Source of the DNA: Microbispora sp. ZYX-F-249
GTDB taxonomy: Bacteria > Actinomycetota > Actinomycetes > Streptosporangiales > Streptosporangiaceae
Reading direction: 5' to 3'
Assembly: GCF_039649665.1 (NCBI RefSeq)
Contig: NZ_JBDJAW010000002.1
Span: 124,001-188,000 of the forward strand
Length of the DNA stretch: 64,000 nucleotides
Every line of letters starts with the position of its first letter. The first letter of the stretch is position 1. The position numbers and the translations under genes were made by a program. Shown here one piece after another: positions 7,782-16,272 of this stretch. The notes under the pieces were generated by a model that was not told the DNA's origin, ran no database searches, and was given only the letters and a program-made list of their open reading frames with translations.

Positions 7782-9178
7782 ACGACCTTGTCGAGGTGCG
7801 ACCCGGGGTCTACCGCGACTCCGTGACGCTGATGCGGGTGAGCCGGGCACTCACCGGACAGCCCGGAGTGAGCGTCGCCGTCGTCGCGATGGCCACCGAG
7901 CTCAACACGGCTCTCGCCCGCGATCTCGGCTTCGCGGTGCCGCCCGCGACGCCCGGCGACCTGCTGGTGGCGGTGCGGGCCTCCTCCCCCGGGGAACTGG
8001 AGGACGCCGCCGCCGAACTGGAACGACAGCTCGCCGCACGGGCGCCGGCGAGCGGGACGCGGGACGAGGCGCCGCCGCGCACCACCCGGTCGGCGGCGCG
8101 GGCCTTCGACGCGACGCTGGCGCTGGTGAGCGTGCCGGGCGAGCACGCCTTCGCCGAGGCGCTCGACGCCGTGGAGGCCGGGCTCTCCGTGATGATCTTC
8201 AGTGACAACGTGCCGGTGGAGCAGGAGATCCTGCTCAAGGACCGGGCCCGGGCCAAGGGCGTGCTCGTGATGGGGCCCGACTGCGGCACCGCCGTCGTCG
8301 GCGGTGCCGGTCTGGGCTTCGCCAACGTCCTGCGCCCCGGGCCGGTGGGCGTCGTGGCCGCCTCGGGAACGGGCGCGCAGCAGGTGACGAGCCTGCTCGA
8401 CCTCGCCGGCGTCGGCGTGTCCCACGTGCTCGGCGTGGGCGGCAGGGACCTGTCCGCCGAGGTGGGCGGGCGCTCGGCCGTGCAGGCGCTGCGCGCGCTC
8501 GACGAGGACCCGGCGACCGAGCTGATCGTGCTGGTCTCCAAGCCCCCCGCCCCCGAGGTGGCCCGTGCCGTACGGGACCTCGACCTGGCGACGCCGGTCG
8601 TCGCCGCGCTGCTCGGGCCCGGGCAGGACGACCTCACCACCGCCGCGGAGAAGGTGCTGCGCGCCCTCGGCCGCGACGTGCCCGAGTGGCCCTCCTGGCC
8701 CGCACCCCGCGCGGCCCGCCTTTCCGCGCCGCACGGCGCGGACGCGGCGGGCGACGGCGCGGTGCGGCGCGGGCCCCGGGGTCTCTACGCCGGCGGCACG
8801 CTGTGCGCGGAGGCCGCCCTGGTCGCGGGCGACGGCGAGTTCACCGACTTCGGCGACGACTCCTACACCCGGGGCCGGGCCCATCCGATGATCGACCCGG
8901 CGCTGCGCCTGGAGGCGCTGCGCGGTGTGGCTTCCGGCGTCGTGCTGATGGACGTCGTGCTCGGGCACGGCGCCGACCCCGACCCGTCCTCCTGGCTCGC
9001 GCCCGCCGTACGCGAGGCCGTGGCCCAGGGCGTGGACGTGGTCGTGGCCCTCGTCGGCACCGACGGCGACCCGCAGGGGCTGCGCGCCCAGGCCGCCCGG
9101 CTCAACGAGGCCGGGGCGGCGGTCTTCACCTCCAACGCCGCGGCCGCCCGGCACGCCCGCCTCCTGGCCGGCGGGTGA
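7778..9178 (+). CDS. fdrA: FdrA-family protein (AllF), acyl-CoA-synthetase-fold subunit
   Basis: A 466-residue protein of the succinyl-CoA ligase/ATP-citrate lyase fold. The N-terminus (VYRDSVTLMRVSRAL) matches FdrA. A Rossmann-like segment with MGPDCGTA (residues about 165-172) and ASGTGAQQV (about 198-206) follows. I chose the TTG at 7778, which overlaps the AllH stop and has GGGAGG upstream, because the FdrA N-terminal domain begins there. It is one of three proteins needed for oxamate carbamoyltransferase activity in E. coli. It sits between the AllH and AllG homologues here, as in other clusters. Confidence 0.88.
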   Translation: MNDLVEVRPGVYRDSVTLMRVSRALTGQPGVSVAVVAMATELNTALARDLGFAVPPATPGDLLVAVRASSPGELEDAAAELERQLAARAPASGTRDEAPPRTTRSAARAFDATLALVSVPGEHAFAEALDAVEAGLSVMIFSDNVPVEQEILLKDRARAKGVLVMGPDCGTAVVGGAGLGFANVLRPGPVGVVAASGTGAQQVTSLLDLAGVGVSHVLGVGGRDLSAEVGGRSAVQALRALDEDPATELIVLVSKPPAPEVARAVRDLDLATPVVAALLGPGQDDLTTAAEKVLRALGRDVPEWPSWPAPRAARLSAPHGADAAGDGAVRRGPRGLYAGGTLCAEAALVAGDGEFTDFGDDSYTRGRAHPMIDPALRLEALRGVASGVVLMDVVLGHGADPDPSSWLAPAVREAVAQGVDVVVALVGTDGDPQGLRAQAARLNEAGAAVFTSNAAAARHARLLAGG

Positions 9179-9212
9179 CGGGCGTGGCCGCGCCGACCAG
9201 GATCGGAGCCCG

Positions 9213-10598
9213 ATGACCCTCTCCATGCTGTACGGCGAGCCACGGGTGGTCACCGTGGGGGCGCAGGTGCTGGGCGAGGCGCTGGAGCGGCAGGCCGTGC
9301 CGCGCTGTGAGGTCGACTGGCGTCCGCCGCTGCCGGGCACCGCCCCGGCCCTCGCCCGGGTGCTCGCCGACCCCCGCCGCGAGGGCGCCAACGCCACCGC
9401 CGTCGGCAGGATGCTGTCGGCGCGGCCCATGCTGACCGGCGTACGCCCGGCACACGCGGTCCTGGGCCTGCGGGCCGGGGAGTTCTTCCACGCCGGTCCC
9501 CCGATCACCTGGGAGCGCGCCTCCGGGCCGATGCGCGGGGCGCTCACCGGGGCGATGCTGTTCGAGGGCCTGGCCGCCACCCCCGAGGAGGCGCAGGACC
9601 GCCTGGCCTCCGGCGCGGGGATCGGCCTCGACTCCTGTCACCACCACCGCACGGTCGGCCCCATGGCGGGCGTCGTCAGCCCCTCGATGTGGATGCTGGA
9701 GGTGACCGACGCCGAGCACGGCGGCACGGCGTACTGCTCGCTGAACGAGGGGCTGGGCAAGGTCCTGCGCTACGGCGCGTACGGACCCGAGGTCATCGGC
9801 CGGCTGCGCTGGATGGGCGAGGTGCTGGGGCCGGTGCTGGCGGCGGCGCTGGAGCGCTGCGGCCCGCTCGACCTGCGCACGCTCATCGCCCAGGCGCTGC
9901 AGATGGGCGACGAGCTGCACAACCGCAACCGCGCGGCGACGTCCCTGCTGGTACGCGAGATCGCGCCCGCGATCGTGGAGGCCGCTCCGGACCGCGCGGC
10001 CGAGGTGCTGCGTTTCATCAATGGAAATGATCATTTCTTCCTGAACGCGGGAATGGCGGCGGCGAAAGTCAGCGCCGACGCGGCCCGCGGCGTACCCGGA
10101 TCGAGCCTGGTCGTGGCCATGGCGCGCAATGGAACGGATTTCGGAATACAGGTGTCGGGCCTCGGCGACCGGTGGTTCACCGGCCCGGCCGGGGTGCCCG
10201 ACGGCCTGTACCTCGGGGGGTACGGCCCGGACGACGCCAATCCCGACATCGGCGACTCCACGATCACCGAGACGGCGGGCCTGGGCGGCTTCGCGATGGC
10301 GGCGGCCCCCGCGATCGTCCGGTTCGTCGGCGGCGAGGTGTCCGACGCCGTCGCGGCCACGACCTCGATGTACGAGATCACGATGGCCGAGCACCCGGCG
10401 TACCAGATTCCCGGGCTGGGCTTCCGCGGCACGCCGGCCGGCATCGACGTGGCGCTCGTGGGCCGAACCGGTTCACTGCCCGTCGTCAACACCGGGATCG
10501 CGGGCCGGATCGCGGGAACCGGGCAGGTGGGAGCGGGTCTGGTCAGTCCGCCGGCCGAGGCCTTCACGGCCGCTCTCGACGCGCTGGCGGATGCGTGA
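9213..10598 (+). CDS. allG: DUF1116 protein, YlbE/AllG-like
   Basis: A 461-residue DUF1116 protein, the expected length for YlbE-type proteins. It has the Cys- and His-containing stretch SCHHHRTVGPMAG and a long conserved C-terminal half (GNDHFFLN, ARNGTDFGIQ). It completes the AllH-FdrA-AllG trio and follows fdrA by 34 bases in the same direction. A carbamate kinase, which would turn carbamoyl phosphate into ATP and is often the next gene, is not present here. The next gene is a kinase of a different kind. Confidence 0.86.
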   Translation: MTLSMLYGEPRVVTVGAQVLGEALERQAVPRCEVDWRPPLPGTAPALARVLADPRREGANATAVGRMLSARPMLTGVRPAHAVLGLRAGEFFHAGPPITWERASGPMRGALTGAMLFEGLAATPEEAQDRLASGAGIGLDSCHHHRTVGPMAGVVSPSMWMLEVTDAEHGGTAYCSLNEGLGKVLRYGAYGPEVIGRLRWMGEVLGPVLAAALERCGPLDLRTLIAQALQMGDELHNRNRAATSLLVREIAPAIVEAAPDRAAEVLRFINGNDHFFLNAGMAAAKVSADAARGVPGSSLVVAMARNGTDFGIQVSGLGDRWFTGPAGVPDGLYLGGYGPDDANPDIGDSTITETAGLGGFAMAAAPAIVRFVGGEVSDAVAATTSMYEITMAEHPAYQIPGLGFRGTPAGIDVALVGRTGSLPVVNTGIAGRIAGTGQVGAGLVSPPAEAFTAALDALADA

Positions 10599-10714
10599 AT
10601 TCCCTTTGACCGTCATCAGACCGTAATATCGTCGTCAACCTCAGATATCCGATGCAATTCGCACGGTCCGTTCGGGGGATCTTGCGGATCGAGCGTGAAT
10701 TGGGGACCTTATCT

Positions 10715-12925
10715 ATGACGACGGATCGCCTGCTCGGTATGGTCCCCCCTATGCCAGAGGGTCAGGGACCTGTGGGCCGAGTCCCCTCCGGGGGCGTGCC
10801 CGAAGGGCAGGGACGTCTCGTCGGCCGGCGCTACCGGCTGCTGTCCCCGGTGGGCCGCGGCGGCATGGGGATGGTCTGGCACGCCCACGACGTGCTGCTG
10901 GACCGGGACGTCGCGGTCAAGGAGCTGCTCCTGCCGTTCGGGCTCGACCAGACCGGCGCGCAGACCGCGCATCGGCGGATGCTGCGTGAGGCGCGCTCGG
11001 CCGCCCGGCTCAGCCATCCCGGCATCGTCACCGTCCACGACGTCGTGGAGGAGGACGGGCGGCCGTGGATCGTCATGGAGCTCGTCCGCGCCTGGTCCCT
11101 GGAGCAGGCCGTGCGGCAGAGCGGGCCGCTGCCGGTCGTGCAGGCCGCCGAGATCGGCATCCGGGTGCTCGACGCGCTGCGTCACGCCCACGCCGCCGGC
11201 ATCCTCCACCGGGACGTGAAGCCCGGCAACGTGCTGCTCACCGCCGACCGCGTGGTGCTCACCGACTTCGGCATCGCCGCCATAGAGGGCGACGTCACGA
11301 TCACGCAGACCGGGCTGCTGATGGGCTCGCCGGCGTACATCCCGCCGGAGCGCCTGCAGGGCCGCCCGATCACCCACGCCGCCGACCTGTGGTCCTTCGG
11401 CGCGACGCTGTACGCCGCCGTGGAGGGCCGCCCGCCGTACGAGGGACCGGACGCGGTCGCCGTGCTCGGCGCGGTGCTGACGCAGGAGCCCAACCGGCCC
11501 CGCCGGGCGGGGGCGCTGCTGCCGGTCATCGAGGGCCTGCTCCGCAAGAACCCGGCCGACCGCCTTCCGGCCGCGCAGGTCGCGGAGATGCTCGAGCGCG
11601 TGCTGCACAGCCACGGCGCCGGGCTGCCGGGGCGCGCGGGGACGCCGTCCTCGGTGCCGACGCCGCAGGACTCCACGCCCGCGGGCCTGCTGCCGCCGCT
11701 CGACATCCCCTCGGGGCCGCTGCCCTCGCGCATCATCGAGACGCCCTCGGGGCCGGTCCGCGTGCCGCTCACGGCGGAGAGCCTGCCCGGCGGCGCCGCG
11801 CCGCGCCCCGCCGAGTCCCACTCCGTGGACGTCCGGCCCGACGAGCCCGCGTACGAGCCTCCGGGCGCGTTCGGGCCCGTGGCCGCCTTCGGGCAGGTGT
11901 CCTCCCCCGACATGGCCTTCGACGCGCTGTCGTCCCCCTCGGGGTCGACGCACGCGCCCGAACGGCCGAGGGAGGCCATGTGGCCGACGCCCACCTCGGG
12001 TGACATGCCGGGCGACCTGGGCGCGACCGCGCAGCCGCCGCACCGGCCGGGGCAGTACGCGGCGTCCCCGCAGCCGGCCGCCCCGATGCGAACGGGCGCG
12101 GCACAGGCCGGCGCAGTACAGACGGGCGCAGTACAGACGGGCGCAGTACAGACGGGCGCAGTACAGACGGGCGCAGTACAGACGGGCGCTCTTCAGGGTG
12201 ACGGCTCCGAACCGGCCGCGGAGGTCACCGGCCCGCACCGGCCCCGGGTCGGGCGCAGGCGCAAGGAGCGGGCCGACGAGGTCCCCGGCTCCGAGGGCAG
12301 GTCGAAGCTCCTCCCGGTCGTGGCCGGTGTGGCCGTGATCGCGGTGATCGTCGCGATCGTGCTCGTGCTGCTGCCGAGCGGTCCGGACGACGACGAGACC
12401 GCGGTCGCCCGCCCGGACGCCACGACGGCGGCGGCGACCTCCTCGGCCGGCACGAGCGACGCGCCGTCCGAGCGCCCGCTGTCGGCCGTACGCGTGCCCG
12501 AGGGCTACCGCCAGGTGACCGAGGGCGGCGTGTCGCTGGCGGTGCCGGAGGAGTGGTCCGCCGCGGTCGAGGACGGGACCGTCAGGCTCACGGGCCCGAA
12601 GGACAGCGGGCAGAGCATCACGATCAAGAGGATCCCGGACGGCGGCCTCACGGCGCTGCGGGCCGCCGAGCAGAACCTCGACATCAAGGACTTCACCGAC
12701 TACACGCAGATCCAGTTGCGCCAGGTGGACTACCGCTACCCCGCGGCCGACTGGGAGTACACCTACACCAACACCAGCGAGGTCACCGTCCACGCGGTCA
12801 TCCGGTATCTGGAGACGACCGGCGGGCGCGCCTACGCGATCATGTTCGCCTCGCCCGACTTCGACTGGAACGAGTCCGCCGCACCGGTGCGGCAGGCCCT
12901 CTGGAGCACCTTCCGCCCCGCGTGA
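10715..12925 (+). CDS. Membrane Ser/Thr protein kinase with extracellular C-terminal domain
   Basis: Hanks-type kinase. The GRGGMGMVW glycine loop, AVKELLL lysine, HRDVKPGN catalytic loop and DFGIAA metal loop are intact, so it should be active. A long Pro/Gly-rich linker follows, with an in-frame pentapeptide repeat, then one membrane helix (VVAGVAVIAVIVAIVLVLL, near residues 535-555 of the chosen reading). The last 140 residues form an extracellular domain. The start is uncertain: ATG 10715, ATG 10739 and GTG at 10772 or 10796 are all in frame. TTATCT at 10709-10714 may be a -10 box, which would favour a later start. The outside ligand is unknown. Confidence 0.9.
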   Translation: MTTDRLLGMVPPMPEGQGPVGRVPSGGVPEGQGRLVGRRYRLLSPVGRGGMGMVWHAHDVLLDRDVAVKELLLPFGLDQTGAQTAHRRMLREARSAARLSHPGIVTVHDVVEEDGRPWIVMELVRAWSLEQAVRQSGPLPVVQAAEIGIRVLDALRHAHAAGILHRDVKPGNVLLTADRVVLTDFGIAAIEGDVTITQTGLLMGSPAYIPPERLQGRPITHAADLWSFGATLYAAVEGRPPYEGPDAVAVLGAVLTQEPNRPRRAGALLPVIEGLLRKNPADRLPAAQVAEMLERVLHSHGAGLPGRAGTPSSVPTPQDSTPAGLLPPLDIPSGPLPSRIIETPSGPVRVPLTAESLPGGAAPRPAESHSVDVRPDEPAYEPPGAFGPVAAFGQVSSPDMAFDALSSPSGSTHAPERPREAMWPTPTSGDMPGDLGATAQPPHRPGQYAASPQPAAPMRTGAAQAGAVQTGAVQTGAVQTGAVQTGAVQTGALQGDGSEPAAEVTGPHRPRVGRRRKERADEVPGSEGRSKLLPVVAGVAVIAVIVAIVLVLLPSGPDDDETAVARPDATTAAATSSAGTSDAPSERPLSAVRVPEGYRQVTEGGVSLAVPEEWSAAVEDGTVRLTGPKDSGQSITIKRIPDGGLTALRAAEQNLDIKDFTDYTQIQLRQVDYRYPAADWEYTYTNTSEVTVHAVIRYLETTGGRAYAIMFASPDFDWNESAAPVRQALWSTFRPA
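12110..12189 (+). repeat. 15-bp tandem repeat encoding (Gln-Thr-Gly-Ala-Val)n
   Basis: Five near-perfect copies of the 15-bp unit GGCGCAGTACAGACG lie inside the juxtamembrane linker of the kinase. The unit keeps the frame and encodes QTGAV. A variable-number linker is likely. Confidence 0.9.
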
Positions 12926-12938
12926 TCCCCGGCAGGGG

Positions 12939-14579
12939 TCACTTCGCGTCGGCGTAGCAGCTGACGGCCACCGCCTCCATCGGGAAGCGGACCGTGGTGT
13001 CGCCGAACAGCAGCCGGGTCGCCTCCTCCGCCGCCTGCCCCACGGCCTCGCGGACCTCGCCGGCCAGGTCGAGCGGGCAGTGCACCATCACCTCGTCGTG
13101 CTGGAAGAACACCAGCCTCGCCGCGTCGGGCAGGAGCCCCCGCAGCACCGCGAGAAGCGTCAGCGCCCACTCGGCCGCCGTGGCCTGCACGACGAAGTTG
13201 CGGGTGAACCTCCCCCGGTCCCTGGCCGCCCGGGCGCCCTCGGGACCGGCCACCAGGCGCCGCCATCGCTCGGACGGGGGCGGGCAGGTGCGGCCCAGCC
13301 AGGAGCGCACCAGCCGCCCTTCCTCCCCCGCGCGGGCGGCGTCCTCCACGAACGCGTACGCCTTGGGGAACCGCTGCCGCATGACGGCCAGCAGCTTGGA
13401 GGCGTCGCCGCTGGTCCCGCCGTACATCGCGGACAGCATCGCGATCTTGGCCGACTCGCGGACCCCGCCGAACGCCTGGGCCAGCGCGGCGTACAGGTCG
13501 ATCTCCCCGGCGGCCCGGGCGAGCCCGCGGTCGCCGGACAGCGCGGCCAGCACCCGGGGTTCGAGTTGCGCGGCGTCGGCCACTACGAGCGTCCAGCCGT
13601 CGTCGGCCACCACGACCCTGCGCATCACCTTGGGGATCTGCAGCGCCCCGCCGCCGCTGGTGGCCCACCTGCCGCTCACCACCCCGCCCACGACGTACTC
13701 GGGGCGGAAGCGGTGGCCGCTGACCCACTGCGCGGCCCAGGTCCAGCCGTGGAAGCTGTACAGGCGGGCCAGTTCCTTGTACGCCAGCAACGGCGCGACG
13801 GCCGGGTGATCGACCGTCTTCAGCACATGGGAGCGGGTGGACGGGATCTCGATCCCCGCGGTCTTGAACGCCCGGACGATCTGCTGCGGGGAGTCGGGGT
13901 TGACGTGGTGACCGAAGGCGGCCGACACCTCGCCGGCCAGCGCCTGGAGCTTGGCGGGCCGCATGCCGTGGGCGGGGCGGGGCCCGAGCAGGTCGGTCAG
14001 CAGCGCGTCGTGGACGTCCTCGCGCCACGGCATGCCGTCGTGGGCCATCTCCGCGGCGACCAGCGTGCCGGCCGACTCGGCGGCGACCAGCAGGCGGAAC
14101 CGCCCCGGATCGGGCGTACGCGCGACGCGGCGGCGCTGGTCCTCGAACACCTCGGCGACCATGTCGGCCTCGGGGACGTCGTGCCCGGGCGGCGCGGGCT
14201 CGAACAGGCTCGCCTGCGTGCCGCCCGCCTGATGCCCCTCCGCGGCCTCGTGGGGGTCGTCGGGCACGGGGAGGCCGTGCAGGCGCGCGTAGGCCGCACG
14301 GACCTGCCTGGGCTCCCCGTAACGGCCGTCGGCCGCCAGCAGCAGTCCCTCGGTCAGCGCGACGTCGTGGCAGCGCGACAGCCGTACGCCGGCGGACAGG
14401 AGCGCCGGGTAGACGCGGCGCGCGTCGGCCCACACCCAGCGGGGCCGCGAGGCGGCCTCCAGCGACCGCACGGCCGCCGCGAGGTCGGGCACCCTGCTCG
14501 CATGCGCCGCGTGCCCGTTCTCGCCGAGGGGCCGGATCGTCCCGCCTCCCTCGGCGTCGGCCGCGACCACAACGTGCAC
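12939..14579 (-). CDS. PolA-like DNA polymerase (3'-5' exonuclease/polymerase family), short form
   Basis: A 546-residue family-A polymerase without a 5' nuclease domain. Motif A reads VADAAQLEPRVL with Asp near 335. The O-helix region contains AKIAMLSAMYGG, and motif C reads FFQHDEVMVH with Asp near 495. Both catalytic Asp are therefore present. The N-terminal 170 residues sit where the proofreading domain should be, but I see no clear DxE exonuclease motif, so proofreading may be lost. The start is GTG at 14577-14579. The gene converges with the kinase. Proteins of this kind are a second Pol I-like enzyme in many actinobacteria, with role unclear (repair or translesion is inference). Confidence 0.88.
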   Translation of the reverse strand: MHVVVAADAEGGGTIRPLGENGHAAHASRVPDLAAAVRSLEAASRPRWVWADARRVYPALLSAGVRLSRCHDVALTEGLLLAADGRYGEPRQVRAAYARLHGLPVPDDPHEAAEGHQAGGTQASLFEPAPPGHDVPEADMVAEVFEDQRRRVARTPDPGRFRLLVAAESAGTLVAAEMAHDGMPWREDVHDALLTDLLGPRPAHGMRPAKLQALAGEVSAAFGHHVNPDSPQQIVRAFKTAGIEIPSTRSHVLKTVDHPAVAPLLAYKELARLYSFHGWTWAAQWVSGHRFRPEYVVGGVVSGRWATSGGGALQIPKVMRRVVVADDGWTLVVADAAQLEPRVLAALSGDRGLARAAGEIDLYAALAQAFGGVRESAKIAMLSAMYGGTSGDASKLLAVMRQRFPKAYAFVEDAARAGEEGRLVRSWLGRTCPPPSERWRRLVAGPEGARAARDRGRFTRNFVVQATAAEWALTLLAVLRGLLPDAARLVFFQHDEVMVHCPLDLAGEVREAVGQAAEEATRLLFGDTTVRFPMEAVAVSCYADAK

Positions 14580-14679
14580 TCCACCAGCGTGCCAGGCGCC
14601 ACCGACAGTTCATCCGCCGGTCGGTTTCGCGGTCCCGCTGCGTGATCGGTCCCGCCGCCCGCGAGGACGCCGTACGAGG

Positions 14680-16179
14680 TCAGAGCGGGATCTCGACCTC
14701 GTCCTCCAGCGGGGGCTCCTCCTCCTGCGGCAGGCAGCCCGTGGCGGCGAAGCAGCGCAGCCGGATCGTGTCCCCGGTGACCGACAGGTGGAGGAAGCTC
14801 TTGAAGAAGGGCGGCGTGTCCCAGTCGGACAGTTCGGAGATGTACCGATGGAAGACCCGGCCCACCGGCAGGCGGAACGGCATCGGCCAGCCGCCGAGCA
14901 GCCGGGCCGCCCACCTCACCCGCGCGCCGGTCGGCGCACCCGGCGTGGGCCGGGGCGGGGCGTTGCCGATGCGCCGGGACATCAGGGCCAGCCCCTCCTC
15001 GGGGGTGATGTACAGCCCGCGCAGCCGCAGCCTCCTGCTGTAGAGCAGGCTGTAGAACGACAGCGAGTCGCCGCGCAGGGGATAGCACTTGAAGTCGTCC
15101 TCGTGGACGCCACCGGCGTCCACCCGGGGGATGGTGTGGGTCGCGTGCATGAACGCCCCGCCGCCCCCGGACACGACGTACTGGATGAGCCGGCCCTCCG
15201 CGCGGACCGGGTAGCGCTGGTAGTTGTGCACGTCACCGCCGATGGCCGCGACGTAGTTGTGCGCCGGGTCGCGGACCACGTCGTCCACCGTGCCGCCGCC
15301 CTCGATGGGACAGGGGTGGTAGGCGTTGTTGACGTAGATCGGCTTGCCGGTGATCAGGATCTTCGGGCGGGGGTCGGCGGAGACCCGGCGCAGCCACTCG
15401 CCCTGCTCGCGGTCGAGCGTGCCCTTGATGCCGGTGTCGATGCCCACGAGCAGCAGGCGGCCGGTGTCGAGCACCCAGTAGGGCCCCGGCAGCGCCGGCC
15501 CGGGGCCGGGCCGCATCTTCCTGGCCTCCGCGAGGGCGTCCTCGTCGATCGTCTCGGGTTTCCTCCACAGCAGCCCGCGCAGTCCGCCGGGCGACAGGCG
15601 GAATCCACGGTTCTCCGCGGACAGGGGGCGGGCGTCGCAGAAGACCCGCATGAAGCCGCCGAGCCCGTCGTACCAGTCGTGGTTGCCGGGCACGGCGAAG
15701 ATCGGGGCCGGGTAGTCCTGGTACGGCCGGAAGAACTTGTCGCGGTACTCGTTGCCGGAGCCGGTCGGGTAGATCACGTCGCTCGCGATGACGGCGAACG
15801 CGGTGCCCTCGCCGAGCTTGAGCAGCCCGGGCACCACCGCGTACTGCGAGGCGTCGCCCTCTCCGGTATCGCCGAGCACCAGGAACGAGAACTCCTCGCC
15901 CGGGTCGAGGCGCACCCGGAAGTCCTCGTCGACGCCGCGCTCGCGCTGTGCGGCCACCCAGCGGCGGCGCACCTCCGGCGAGGGGTCGCCGAAGATCTGG
16001 GCGAGGACCTCGTTGCGCGAGCGCCACAGCGTCACGGGGTTCAGCCAGCTGAAGGAGTTCCGGTCGGGGCGCAGCGCGTCGAAGGAGCCGATCTCCTGGC
16101 AGTCCCAGCCCGCTCCCGCCTGCGACACCCGTGACGAGACCTGCTTCCCCCGCGCGGCGGCCGCGCCCACATCGACCAT
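14680..16179 (-). CDS. Calcineurin-like metallophosphoesterase
   Basis: A 499-residue phosphoesterase. The metal-site motifs are visible in order: LGDTGEGD (near residue 95), GNHDWYDG (near 170) and GGDVHNYQRY (near 315). The catalytic dimetal centre should therefore be intact. I see no signal peptide, so it is probably cytoplasmic. The C-terminal 130 residues are family-specific and end in an acidic tail. Upstream lies the FAD oxidase gene in the same direction, about 90 bases away. The substrate is not recognisable. Confidence 0.85.
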   Translation of the reverse strand: MVDVGAAAARGKQVSSRVSQAGAGWDCQEIGSFDALRPDRNSFSWLNPVTLWRSRNEVLAQIFGDPSPEVRRRWVAAQRERGVDEDFRVRLDPGEEFSFLVLGDTGEGDASQYAVVPGLLKLGEGTAFAVIASDVIYPTGSGNEYRDKFFRPYQDYPAPIFAVPGNHDWYDGLGGFMRVFCDARPLSAENRGFRLSPGGLRGLLWRKPETIDEDALAEARKMRPGPGPALPGPYWVLDTGRLLLVGIDTGIKGTLDREQGEWLRRVSADPRPKILITGKPIYVNNAYHPCPIEGGGTVDDVVRDPAHNYVAAIGGDVHNYQRYPVRAEGRLIQYVVSGGGGAFMHATHTIPRVDAGGVHEDDFKCYPLRGDSLSFYSLLYSRRLRLRGLYITPEEGLALMSRRIGNAPPRPTPGAPTGARVRWAARLLGGWPMPFRLPVGRVFHRYISELSDWDTPPFFKSFLHLSVTGDTIRLRCFAATGCLPQEEEPPLEDEVEIPL

Positions 16180-16272
16180 GGAAACAATCTTCGCGTCTCC
16201 ATCGCCTCGACCGGCAAGATTTGCCCGAACTGAGCGGTCTCCGCGGGAAGAGCGAAGATCGGCGGGGAGAGG

